Source of the DNA: Helcobacillus massiliensis
GTDB lineage: Bacteria > Actinomycetota > Actinomycetes > Actinomycetales > Dermabacteraceae
Assembly: GCF_014191425.1 (NCBI RefSeq)
Contig: NZ_JACHWP010000001.1
Coordinates: 1,148,938 to 1,212,937 of the forward strand
Length of the DNA stretch: 64,000 bases
Reading direction: 5' to 3'
A program made the translations under genes and the position numbers. Positions 50,922 through 58,980 of the stretch are shown piece by piece; position 1 is the stretch's first letter, and every line of letters starts with the position of its first letter. Under the pieces are notes generated by a model, which saw nothing but the letters and a program-made list of their open reading frames with translations, was not told the origin of the DNA and ran no database searches.

Positions 50922-50927
50922 TAGTCT
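50922..50927 (+). promoter_or_regulatory. -10 box of the PlsC-like gene, leaderless
   Basis: TAGTCT is followed by GACCGC and the ATG at 50934. No ribosome-binding site is present. Confidence 0.65.
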
Positions 50928-50933
50928 GACCGC

Positions 50934-51509
50934 ATGATCACCCGATTGATCGCCCGCCTGTTCTGGGCAGCGTCCTCGTTCACCCTCACCACCGAACACG
51001 ACCGCTCGCGTCCCTCGATCCTGCTGGGCGCGCCCCACACCTCGAACTGGGACTTCGTGTACATGATGGCGATCAACTGGCAGGAGCAGCTGCATGTGCG
51101 CTGGCTCGGCAAGCACACCCTGTTCCGCTCCTGGTACGGGCCGCTGTTCCGCGCTGCCGGCGGCATCCCCGTGGACCGAGGGAATCCCCGCGCCGCGGTC
51201 GCCGATCTGCTCGCAGAGATGGAGCGCGGCACCCCGTTCAACCTGGTGATCACCCCGGACGGCACCCGCACGAACAGAACCGACTACTGGAAGTCCGGGT
51301 TCTACCGCATCGCCCGCGCGACCGGCATGCCGGTCACCCTCGGCTTCATCGACCGACCGAACAAACGGGTGGGACTCGGTCCGACGATCGACATGACCGG
51401 GGACGTGAAGGCCGATATGGACCGGATCCGCGCGTTCTACGCCGACAAGCTCGGCTGGCATCCCCAGCGCCGGGTGGAGCCGCGTCTGCGGGACGAAGAG
51501 GACCGCTGA
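50934..51509 (+). CDS. PlsC-like 1-acyl-glycerol-3-phosphate acyltransferase family protein
   Basis: A 191-residue short acyltransferase. LLGAPHTSNWDFVYM contains the catalytic HX4D motif, RAAGGIPVDRGN the second block and VITPDGTRTN the third, where the classical motif is EGTRS. The group acylates lysophosphatidic acid or related lipids at the membrane, but this short version is often of unknown substrate. A leaderless promoter fixes the ATG. Its stop lies 5 bases before the end of the amidohydrolase relic on the opposite strand. Confidence 0.88.
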   Translation: MITRLIARLFWAASSFTLTTEHDRSRPSILLGAPHTSNWDFVYMMAINWQEQLHVRWLGKHTLFRSWYGPLFRAAGGIPVDRGNPRAAVADLLAEMERGTPFNLVITPDGTRTNRTDYWKSGFYRIARATGMPVTLGFIDRPNKRVGLGPTIDMTGDVKADMDRIRAFYADKLGWHPQRRVEPRLRDEEDR

Positions 51510-51513
51510 GCGC

Positions 51514-52430
51514 TCAGCCGACGAGCACCTCACCGGCGTCCACCACGACGGCACCTCCGGCGATCGCGAGCTCACGGCGCGGCGCGCGCATCAGCGCATC
51601 CAGAGGACCGGTCGCCTCCATCAGCACGATGTCCGCGCGCGAGCCGACCTCGAGGTCATGGGTCTGCCCGCCCACGAACGGGTGAGTGTGACCCGTGGCG
51701 ATGTCCAGGACGTTCTGCAGTTCGTGGTCGTACCGCGCCCAGTGCGGCGGGCGAACGTGGTGGCGATCCGAAGCATGTCGCCGTCACCGTACGGAGCCCA
51801 CGGGTCCCGGATCCCGCCGGTCCCCAGGCCCAGAGGCAGACCATGCTCCCGCATCTCAGGCAGCGTTAGCGGCGCGGAGCCGACGGGTGCCGGAGTCGTG
51901 CAGGTAGATGTCGAGCCCGCATCCGTGCCGCTGAGCGATGCCGAACAGCAGGTCGAGCTGGCCGACGGGGTCACGGTCGATCAGACACGGATCCAGACCG
52001 CCGATGTGGGCGACTCCGGCGGAAGCGGCTTCGTCGAGCAGCCGATCCACACCGGGACGACGCAGCACACCGTCCTGCGGGAAGGCGACCATTCGAGGTC
52101 GATCGCGTCGCCGAGCGCCGCGTTGGCTTCGCGCACCACTTCGAGTCCGCGCAGCCCGATGCCGAGGTCGACGTCCACGTGGCTGCGGACCCGGGTGGTG
52201 CCGTGGCGCAGGAACTCCCGCAGAACATTCACGGTCACTTCGACGCCGGGGATGCCGAGGTCGTCCCGCATCTTGCGCTCATGAGCAATGCGGCCGTCGG
52301 TGCCGCCCTCCCCGCCGTAGGACACCCAGTCGCGTCCCCACCAGGACTTGTCGGCGTGGGCGTGGGCGTTGACGAACCGGGCAGGGGGACCCATCGGCGG
52401 GCATCGCACCCGTCGGCCCGCTCCCCTACT
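51514..52430 (-). pseudogene. Amidohydrolase (cytosine deaminase-like) pseudogene with several frameshifts
   Basis: On the minus strand the protein pieces follow one another in order but in different frames. First is ARFVNAHAHADKSWWG (the HxH metal site) to GLRGLEVVREANAALG. The frame shifts near 52095 (apparently one base lost) to MVAFPQDGVLRRPGVD and DIYLHDSGT. After a shift and a loss of perhaps 80 residues come REHGLPLGLGTGGIRDPWAP and YGDGDMLRIATTFA, where the metal-binding Asp of TDGIRD is Gly. A last shift near 51745 gives DHELQNVLDIATGHTHPF to the stop at 51514. The normal N-terminal domain is absent. It once acted on a cyclic amide or amidine substrate. Confidence 0.88.
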
Positions 52431-52524
52431 CTCGGAGCATGACCACTCCGGGTCCACTGATCCTTCCGCTGCTGGATCCGATATCCAATGCCGCGAACAG
52501 TCCCGTTCCGTCCCGTTCTCACCT

Positions 52525-52530
52525 TAGGCT
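52525..52530 (+). promoter_or_regulatory. -10 box of the DUF4878-like gene, leaderless
   Basis: TAGGCT is followed by GGTGCC and the ATG at 52537. The same box TAGGCT precedes the P-type ATPase gene at the same spacing. Confidence 0.65.
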
Positions 52531-52536
52531 GGTGCC

Positions 52537-53085
52537 ATGAGCTCCGTTCCCCCGCCCTCTCCCCGTCCCGGTGCACAGCCGGTGGGCCGCCAGGTCCCCG
52601 TGGTGCCGGAGAAGTCCGCGTCCCGCCTCTGGATCCTCGGCGCCTGCGGCTGCCTCGGTCTGATCGTCGCGATCTCCATGGTGATCGGCGCCTGGTTCCT
52701 CTGGGGGCAGCTCGAGGCCGGCACCCTGAAGCAGGGCGGCGAGTCCAGCCCCACCTCGGTGGATCTGAGCTCACCGGAGGAGACGCTGAAGTCGAACCTG
52801 CAGGCCACGGTGAACGGCGACTGCGAGACGGTGAAGGAGACGTTCACCCCGGATGCCGCCGCGAGCATCGACTGCGCCAAATGGTCGAAGGGCTGGCAGG
52901 GGCTGACCAAGGTCGACTACACGATCACACAGGGGCAGAAGAGCTCGGACGGCTCCCGAGTCAAACTGACGGTGGACACCCGGTTCACGTGGGAGGACGG
53001 CAGCACAGAGCCGGCCACCATCGAGGTGGAAACGGAGAATGTCAACGGACAGTGGCGGATCTTCCGCTTCGAGAAGGTCACCTGA
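52537..53085 (+). CDS. Membrane-anchored protein with DUF4878-like/NTF2-like outer domain
   Basis: A 182-residue protein with a Pro-rich cytoplasmic N-terminus (residues 1-28), one membrane segment (residues about 30-54, LWILGACGCLGLIVAISMVI) and an exported domain. The outer part (PEETLKSNLQATVNGDCETV, FTPDAAASIDCAKW, then beta strands KVDYTITQG and WRIFRFEKVT) resembles the DUF4878 small NTF2-like fold, with two cysteines that may pair. The function is unknown. It is the only intact gene between the amidohydrolase and the alcohol dehydrogenase relics. Confidence 0.75.
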   Translation: MSSVPPPSPRPGAQPVGRQVPVVPEKSASRLWILGACGCLGLIVAISMVIGAWFLWGQLEAGTLKQGGESSPTSVDLSSPEETLKSNLQATVNGDCETVKETFTPDAAASIDCAKWSKGWQGLTKVDYTITQGQKSSDGSRVKLTVDTRFTWEDGSTEPATIEVETENVNGQWRIFRFEKVT

Positions 53086-53100
53086 ATCCGCACGCCCGGC

Positions 53101-53490
53101 TCAGGCACCGATTTCGACGATGACCTTGCCCTTGGAGCGCCGGGATTCGAGCCGTTCGAACGCGGCGGCGTAGTCGTCCAGCGGGAACCGACCGTCGATC
53201 GGGAGGGTGAGGGCGCCGGAGTCCACCAGTGCCACCAGCTCCTGCAGCTCCCGGCCGTTCGGCTCCATCAGGAAGAACTCGAAGCCCAGCCCCGCGCGGG
53301 CTGCCGCGCGGCGCATCCGCCGGCTGCCCAGGCGTTCGGCGAGCAGGGCGAGGGGGATCCTCCGCTTCTGCGCTACGGGGGTAAGGCTGCCGGGCGTGGG
53401 CGGCGACCTGCACGGCGATCTGACCTACACCGCCTGCTGCACCGGTGATCAGCAGGTGCTGCCCGGCGGCCGCGTTCAGATGCCGGGGGC
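53101..53490 (-). pseudogene. Zinc-type alcohol dehydrogenase/quinone oxidoreductase remnant
   Basis: On the minus strand, GQHLLITGAAGGVGQIAVQV (the Rossmann glycine loop with its leading strand) is read in one frame up to about 53400. The frame then becomes meaningless, and from about 53316 a different frame gives FFLMEPNGRELQELVALVDS and LDDYAAAFERLESRRSKGKV followed by the stop at 53101, which is the normal C-terminus of an NADPH:quinone reductase-like protein. The catalytic N-terminal domain and about 90 residues in the middle are missing. It cannot be functional. Confidence 0.8.
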
Positions 53491-53564
53491 CGAGCCCCTG
53501 CTGACCGCCTGAGACCGGCGCGGCGCTGCTGGCCCGGCAGCAGCCCGGGGCGGCACCCGTCGGC

Positions 53565-54638
53565 CTACAGCCAATCCTTCTTCTTGAACAGTGCGAACAG
53601 GCCGAGCGACAGGCCGAGGATCAGGGCGACGCTCAGCCAGAAGCCGAACGCGTTGTTGAAACCGGGGTAGGGGACGTTCTGACCGAACCAGCCGGTGATC
53701 GCCGTGGGGATCGCAATCAGCGCAGCCCACGCTGCCAGCTGCTTCATGATCGTGTTCAGCCGCGCGTTCTGCAGCGACAGGTTCGTTTCGAACACGCTGG
53801 AGACCATGTCGCGCAGCGATTCCGTCCACTCGGACGCGCGCAGAACGTGATCGTAGAGGTCGTCGTACCAGGAGTCGAGCGACCCACCGGTCCGGCCACG
53901 ATGTCGAATCAGCGTGTTGACCACTTCCCGCATCGGCAGCACCACTCGGCGCAGCTGGACGAGGCTCTTTCGGTACCCGTACACCTTCTGCTCGAAGTCG
54001 CTGTCCGTGCCGCCCTCTTCGAAGAGGACGTCCTCCAAGTGCTCAATCGCGTCGTCCAAGTCCTGGATCACCGCGAAATGCCCGTCCACCACGGAGTCCA
54101 GCAGACCATAGACCAGTGCCGCGGCGCCCTCCGAGATCAGATCGGGGGCGGCGTCCCAGCGGCGGACGACATCCTCGAGGTCGAAAACGCGGCCGTTGTG
54201 CGTGGTCCGGATCGTCAGCAGCCCCCGCGGGAGCACGAAGCCGCTGATGCGCGCCGGGGACAGTTCGGTGCGGACCTCCCCCTCCCCTGCCATGGAGCGC
54301 ACGTCCACCCCATACACGGTGAAGAAGATGTGGTCGGAAGATCGGCTCGCCTTCGTCCGCTCATGCGGCGCGAGGGCGTCCTCCACCGCAGCGGGCGAAA
54401 TGCCGAGCTGCTCCGCCAGCGCCAGCAGCTGCTCTGCGGTCGGGTCCAGCAGGTCCGCCCACACCACTGTGCGGTCGTCGAGGAGCTCCTCCGCAAGCCG
54501 GGCGGGCGAGACGTGCGCCGCGATGCATTCGCCGCCGCGCCACACGCGGGCATCGGTCAGGGCGAGGTTGTCTGCAGCGGCATCGGCAACTGCGCGCGGG
54601 GCGCGGGATCGGTCAGTCGGTTCGTCAGGGGTGTGCAC
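53565..54638 (-). CDS. corA: CorA family divalent metal transporter
   Basis: A 357-residue protein with a large cytoplasmic N-terminal domain (long helices FAVIQDLDDAIEHLEDVLFE and LVQLRRVVLPMREVVNTLI) and two C-terminal membrane segments. The loop between them reads TGWFGQNVPYPG, so the classical Gly-Met-Asn selectivity motif is Gly-Gln-Asn, as in some actinobacterial members. The C-terminus FKKKDWL is the usual Lys-rich CorA ending. It may carry Mg2+, Co2+ or Zn2+ in or out. The GTG start lies 6 nt after CAGAAT, so the gene may be leaderless. Confidence 0.9.
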   Translation of the reverse strand: MHTPDEPTDRSRAPRAVADAAADNLALTDARVWRGGECIAAHVSPARLAEELLDDRTVVWADLLDPTAEQLLALAEQLGISPAAVEDALAPHERTKASRSSDHIFFTVYGVDVRSMAGEGEVRTELSPARISGFVLPRGLLTIRTTHNGRVFDLEDVVRRWDAAPDLISEGAAALVYGLLDSVVDGHFAVIQDLDDAIEHLEDVLFEEGGTDSDFEQKVYGYRKSLVQLRRVVLPMREVVNTLIRHRGRTGGSLDSWYDDLYDHVLRASEWTESLRDMVSSVFETNLSLQNARLNTIMKQLAAWAALIAIPTAITGWFGQNVPYPGFNNAFGFWLSVALILGLSLGLFALFKKKDWL

Positions 54639-54644
54639 GCCGCG

Positions 54645-54650
54645 ATTCTG
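54645..54650 (-). promoter_or_regulatory. Possible -10 box of corA, leaderless
   Basis: CAGAAT on the minus strand is followed by CGCGGC and the GTG at 54638. The first base departs from TANNNT. Confidence 0.45.
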
Positions 54651-54770
54651 GCACAGGTGACTGCGGGCCCCGTCGACCCCGAACGCTGTGCAGGTGGTGA
54701 CCGACAGTGGGTCGGAAAAGAAGGACCGCCGCCCGGGTGTGTCGGCGGTCCTGTCACACGCTGGGGTCGA

Positions 54771-54977
54771 TCAGCCGATCACGGTGAGGTTCGACGCCTG
54801 CAGGCCCTTCTGGCCGCGCTCGACGTCGTACTCGACCTTCTGACCCTCGTCGAGGGTGCGGAAGCCGTCGGCCTGGATGGCGCTGAAGTGGACGAAGACG
54901 TCCGCGGAGTCGTCGTCTGCTGCGATGAAGCCGAAGCCCTTGTCGCCGTTGAACCACTTGACGGTACCGGTAGCCAT
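54771..54977 (-). CDS. cspA: Cold-shock protein, CspA family
   Basis: A 68-residue OB-fold single-stranded nucleic acid-binding protein. [20 protein letters not shown] contains RNP1 (KGFGFI) and VFVHFSAI is RNP2. It acts as an RNA chaperone. The ATG is preceded by AAGGGATT. A possible -10 box TAGTGT (55120-55125, minus strand) would give a leader of about 135 bases, as is usual for cold-shock genes whose long leader controls translation. The gene is monocistronic. Confidence 0.97.
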   Translation of the reverse strand: MATGTVKWFNGDKGFGFIAADDDSADVFVHFSAIQADGFRTLDEGQKVEYDVERGQKGLQASNLTVIG

Positions 54978-55261
54978 GATGAAATCCCTTCTGGCGTGGG
55001 CGCCCGCATCTCGGACGTCCCGGGGCGCTTGCTCGATGCACGATTCAGAAGGAACTGGGCCTTGCAATGCCGACCGCCGGGGCTGTCAGCACGAACTTCA
55101 CTTCCGAGCAACGATTCACACACTACCCCGGGGCGGGTGGGAGCCAGCGGGATGTGTGCCGCAGCGCTCCTTTTCACCGGGCCGTCCCGCCGTGCAGAGC
55201 TGCCCCGAGGCTCGCGGGGCGGGCCGGGCGCGAGCGTGGCGAGCGGGGCCGGTCGCGGGGC

Positions 55262-55274
55262 GGGGCGTGCAAAA
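55262..55274 (+). repeat. 13-base segment shared with the rpf upstream region
   Basis: GGGGCGTGCAAAA, identical to the minus strand at 34985-34997. AACTCAC follows 10 bases later here and 31 bases later in the other copy. Confidence 0.3.
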
Positions 55275-55447
55275 GTTGGAGCAGAACTCACCTGCGGCGG
55301 GATTCGGCCTTCCGATCCGGCGGAAATCTCCAGTTTGTGCACACCTGGACCTGTGCGCACCGGGGTCAGCCCTGTCGATCGCCGGGTTCGGGGCAGTGGA
55401 TCGCCGTCACCAGGCTGAAGGCCCCGCGGTGGCCCCGAAAAGCGGCA

Positions 55448-55453
55448 TAGGCT
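55448..55453 (+). promoter_or_regulatory. -10 box of the P-type ATPase gene, leaderless
   Basis: TAGGCT is followed by CGAGGT and the ATG at 55460, the TANNNT-N6-ATG arrangement. Confidence 0.65.
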
Positions 55454-55459
55454 CGAGGT

Positions 55460-58207
55460 ATGAGCAGCGCAGCGCAGTCCCCCGTCCCTCCGCCGGCGGG
55501 CCCTCCCCTCACCCCTCCCCCGGCGGACCCCCATGCGTCATCGGCTTCCGACATCCTCACCGCGCTCGACGCACAGGTCGCGACCGGGCTGAGCGCCGCT
55601 GACGCGACGCAGCGCCGCGAGCACTTCGGCAGCAACGAACTCGCCTCCGCGCCCCCGGTGCCGATCTGGCGCCGCGCCCTGGCGCTGGTCGCCGAGCCGC
55701 TCACCTACCTGCTGCTCGCAGCGATCGTGGTGTCGGTGATCGCGTGGGCGGCGGAGGGCATGCACGGCCTGCCGGTGGATGCGATTGTGATCGCCGCGGT
55801 GATCGTGCTGAACACCGTGATCGGTCTCGTGCAGGAGCTGAAGGCCGCTGACGCGGTCGCAGCGCTGTCGCAGATGACGAGCCCGCACGCCACCGTCACC
55901 CGGGACGGGCGGCAGATGGAGATCAAGGCAGCGGACCTCGTCCCCGGGGACATCCTCCACCTCGGTGAGGGCGATGCCGTCCCGGCGGATGCGCGCCTGG
56001 TCCGGGTGGGCCACCTGATGGTGGCGGAGGCGGCGCTCACGGGCGAGTCAGTGCCGGTGGAGAAGTCCGCGGATGAGGTCGCTCGCAATGCGGCACTGGG
56101 CGACCGGACGTGCATGGTGTTCTCCGGGACGGCCGTCACGCAGGGCAGCGCGACCGCCGTGGTGACGGGGACGGGCGCCGCCACGGAGATCGGGAAGATC
56201 GCTGACATGATCTCGGACGCCGGCGAAGTGGAGACGCCCCTGCAGAAGGAGATGGCATCCGTCGGCCGCATGCTCACCATCGCGGTCATCGCCATCGCCC
56301 TGATCGTCATGGTCGCGGCGTACCTCGCGACCGATGACCATTCGCTGTCCTCCATCGTGACGGTGCTGCTGCTGGGGGTGTCGCTGGCGGTGGCGGCGGT
56401 GCCGGAGGGGCTGACGGCGATCGTGTCGATGGTGCTGGCTCTCGGTGTGTGGGAGATGGCCCGCTCCAACGCGATCGTGAAGAAGCTGGATGCGGTGGAG
56501 TCGCTGGGCTCAGCGGGCGTGGTGTGCACGGACAAGACGGGCACGCTGACGCAGAACCGGATGACGATCGAACGGGTGGTGACCGCTGACGGTGACCAAG
56601 CTGCGTCGGACAGTGCCGCCGCTGCGACGCTGCAGCTGGGGGCGCTTGCCTCGAACGCGCGGCTCACACCGGAGGGGCCGCTGGGGGATCCGACGGAGGC
56701 GGCGTTCCTGCTGGCCTGCGCTGACGGCCCGCACACGATCCCCGGGTGGGAGCGCATGGATGAGCTGCCGTTCACCTCGGAGCGCAAGCGCATGTCGGTC
56801 GCGGTGACGGGTGAGGCCGGGGAGCCGCTGCTGATCATGAAGGGCGCGCCGGATGTGGTGCTGGCGCGATGCTCCCGCATCCGCACCGCGGGCGGCGATG
56901 CGCCGCTGGATGAGGCGGGTCGCACCGGCATCGAGGGCGAGATCGCGCGGCTCGCGGGGGACGCGTACCGCACGCTTGCGGTCGCGATCCGGGAGGCCGA
57001 CGGAGGCCGCGCCTGGACGACTTCCGGCGACCTGACGGAGGACGCCGAGCAGGACCTGACGTTTGTGGGGCTTGCGGCGATGATCGACCCGCCGCGCCCC
57101 GAAGCGGCCGATGCGATCGCCGAAGCGCAGCACGCAGGGATCCGGGTCATCATGATCACCGGTGACCACCCGCTGACTGCGGGCCGCATCGCTGAGGACC
57201 TCGGCATCAACCAGCCGCAGGTGATGACGGGCGCTCAGGTCGATGCCCTGGACGATGCCGAATTCGCCGACGCGGTCAGCGGCACGTCCGTGTTCGCCCG
57301 GGTGAACCCGAGCCACAAGCTGCGGATCGTGCGCCACCTGCAGGAGAGCGGCACGGTCGTCGCGATGACCGGTGACGGCGTGAACGACGCCCCTGCGCTG
57401 AAGCGCGCCGACATCGGCGTGGCGATGGGCATCACCGGCACGCAGGTGTCCCACGACGCCGCCGCCATGATCCTCACCGACGACAACTTCGCCTCCATCA
57501 TCACCGCGGTGGAGAAGGGCCGCGGCATCTACCGGAACCTCACGAAGGTTCTGCGGTACCTGCTGTCCTCGAACATGGGCGAAGTGCTCACGGTGATGGG
57601 CGGTGTGTTCCTCGCGGGGCTGCTCGGGCTGACTCAGGCCGACGGGTCCGTGCTCCTGCCGCTGCTGGCCACGCAGATCCTGTGGGTGAACCTGGTGACG
57701 GATTCCCTGCCGGCTCTGGCGCTGGGTCTGGATCCGGTGGATGACTCGGTGATGCAGGATCCGCCGCGCCGCCCGGGTGATCGGGCTCTGAACGGCCCGG
57801 AGTGGGCTCGGATCCTGTGGACGGGTTTCGTCATGGGCGCGCTGACGCTGCTGACTTTGGATGCTGGACTGCCCGGCGGCCTGATCGACGGTTCCGATGA
57901 TGCGACGACGGCGCGGACCGTCGCGTTCACGGTGCTGGTGGCGCTGCAGATCGCGAACGCCCTGTCGGTGCGGCACGCGCACCGCAGCATGGCGGTGGGC
58001 CTGTTCACGAACGGGAAGCTGTGGGCGGCGCTGGGGATCACGCTCGGCCTGCAGCTGCTGGTGCTGTACGTCCCGCTGCTGAACACGGCGTTCTCGACCG
58101 TGCCGCTGGACGGCGCGCACTGGCTGGTGGTGCTGGGCGCCGCGGTGGTGTTCCTGCTGATCGAGGAGGTGCGCCGCCTGATCGTGCGGATGCTGCGGCG
58201 CCGCTGA
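55460..58207 (+). CDS. Cation-transporting P-type ATPase, type II (Ca2+/Na+/K+-like)
   Basis: A 915-residue ion pump. The phosphorylation motif is VVCTDKTGTLTQN, the actuator motif is EAALTGESVPVEKS, the nucleotide-binding KGAPDVVLARCS and the hinge VVAMTGDGVNDAPALKRADIG are present. Segment 4 reads VAAVPEGLTAIVSM, the PEGL of the Ca2+ and Na+,K+ pumps, and there is no CPC metal motif. Ten membrane segments are expected, with the N-terminal cation-ATPase domain at residues 25-100. The ion is probably calcium or sodium; the sequence does not decide. It is predicted to be leaderless. Confidence 0.95.
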   Translation: MSSAAQSPVPPPAGPPLTPPPADPHASSASDILTALDAQVATGLSAADATQRREHFGSNELASAPPVPIWRRALALVAEPLTYLLLAAIVVSVIAWAAEGMHGLPVDAIVIAAVIVLNTVIGLVQELKAADAVAALSQMTSPHATVTRDGRQMEIKAADLVPGDILHLGEGDAVPADARLVRVGHLMVAEAALTGESVPVEKSADEVARNAALGDRTCMVFSGTAVTQGSATAVVTGTGAATEIGKIADMISDAGEVETPLQKEMASVGRMLTIAVIAIALIVMVAAYLATDDHSLSSIVTVLLLGVSLAVAAVPEGLTAIVSMVLALGVWEMARSNAIVKKLDAVESLGSAGVVCTDKTGTLTQNRMTIERVVTADGDQAASDSAAAATLQLGALASNARLTPEGPLGDPTEAAFLLACADGPHTIPGWERMDELPFTSERKRMSVAVTGEAGEPLLIMKGAPDVVLARCSRIRTAGGDAPLDEAGRTGIEGEIARLAGDAYRTLAVAIREADGGRAWTTSGDLTEDAEQDLTFVGLAAMIDPPRPEAADAIAEAQHAGIRVIMITGDHPLTAGRIAEDLGINQPQVMTGAQVDALDDAEFADAVSGTSVFARVNPSHKLRIVRHLQESGTVVAMTGDGVNDAPALKRADIGVAMGITGTQVSHDAAAMILTDDNFASIITAVEKGRGIYRNLTKVLRYLLSSNMGEVLTVMGGVFLAGLLGLTQADGSVLLPLLATQILWVNLVTDSLPALALGLDPVDDSVMQDPPRRPGDRALNGPEWARILWTGFVMGALTLLTLDAGLPGGLIDGSDDATTARTVAFTVLVALQIANALSVRHAHRSMAVGLFTNGKLWAALGITLGLQLLVLYVPLLNTAFSTVPLDGAHWLVVLGAAVVFLLIEEVRRLIVRMLRRR

Positions 58208-58243
58208 CGGGCGTGTGCCAGGACGGCGCCGGGCGCGGTCCTC

Positions 58244-58684
58244 TCAGCCCTTCAGGACGTACTGGAGGGTCTGGACGACCTGATCAGTGGTGCGGCACCA
58301 GGCCTGGGCGTCGGCGTCGACTTCCTTGAGCGGGTGGACGATGTCCTCGTCGTGGAGGGTGATGTAGGGGGTGCCGAGGGCGGAGCAGTAGCCGGCGTCG
58401 AACGCCGCGTTCCACTGCTTGTACTTGTCGCCGAAGCGCACCACCACGAGATCGGCCTGCTGGATGAGTGTGCGGGTGCGGATCGCGTTGACCTTGGAGG
58501 ACTGGTTGTCGCGCCACCAGCCCTCGGGGGCGTCGCCGAGGTGGTCACCGGCGGCGTCGCTGGCGGGGTGGTCGGTGACCGGCGCGGTGAAGGTGATGTC
58601 GAGGCCGGCGGCTTCAGCACCGCGCTGGACCTCCTCGCGCCAGTCGGAGTGGATCTCGCCGGAGAGGTACACGGTGAAGGTCAT
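58244..58684 (-). CDS. ytoQ: YtoQ family protein
   Basis: A 146-residue cytosolic protein that starts MTFTVYLSGEIHSDWREEV and contains QADLVVVRFGDKYKQWNAAF and DAGYCSALGTPYITLH, all typical of the YtoQ family, named from Bacillus. The fold resembles nucleoside deoxyribosyltransferases (LSGEIHSDWR, DAGYC), but the catalytic role is not known. GAGGAG lies 7 bases before the ATG. It converges on the P-type ATPase gene. Confidence 0.9.
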   Translation of the reverse strand: MTFTVYLSGEIHSDWREEVQRGAEAAGLDITFTAPVTDHPASDAAGDHLGDAPEGWWRDNQSSKVNAIRTRTLIQQADLVVVRFGDKYKQWNAAFDAGYCSALGTPYITLHDEDIVHPLKEVDADAQAWCRTTDQVVQTLQYVLKG

Positions 58685-58774
58685 GGTGCGGCTCCTCTGT
58701 CGCGTCTGGTGTGCGGGTGGGCTGCCGCCATCGTAGCCGCCTGGTCGGGGCGGCCGACGGGTGCTGGCCGTTCG

Positions 58775-58950
58775 TCATCCCAATCCTGGCGGCATGGATG
58801 AGGATGCGCTGCGGATCACCGGAAGGAGTCTGGCGAACACCTCCGCGCTCACGCGGGCATCCGCGGACCGGTAGTGCCGGACGACGGGGTCTCGGGTCAC
58901 CACCTCTGCACAGTACCGATCAGCCCAGCGCCACGAGGTCGGAGCCCCGT
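58775..58950 (-). pseudogene. Possible 3'-5' exonuclease (DnaQ-like) C-terminal remnant
   Basis: In the 296-base gap between ytoQ and the MerR gene, one minus-strand frame of about 57 codons, without a good start and stopping at 58775, reads VVRHYRSADARVSAEVFARL near its end. The pattern H-x3-ADAR-x2-AEVF resembles the last helix (Exo III, His and Asp) of DnaQ-family exonucleases. No Exo I or Exo II motif is present upstream. It may be the end of a lost gene or a coincidence in GC-rich DNA. Confidence 0.3.
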
Positions 58951-58980
58951 GGCGCCGGGGCGGTCCTCACGCAGCCGCGT

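Larger units (their letters stand above)
54978..55459. other. Intergenic region, 482 bases, between csp and the P-type ATPase gene
   Basis: The part 54978-55112 is the probable csp leader, and TAGTGT at 55120-55125 the csp -10 box. From 55126 to 55440 I see no convincing gene. It holds a very GC-rich block (55195-55260) followed by A/T islands (55262-55275, GGGGCGTGCAAAA; 55318-55340, CGGAAATCTCCAGTTTGTGC), which resembles the region before the Rpf-like gene. The ATPase -10 box is at 55448. Confidence 0.5.

Noticed and set aside
51514..52430. A simple sequencing error in an intact amidohydrolase
   Set aside because: Three separate shifts, an internal loss, a missing N-terminus and a changed metal ligand together argue for real decay.
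53565..54638. Non-functional CorA because of GQN in place of GMN
   Set aside because: All other features are intact and variant loops occur in working CorA-family proteins.
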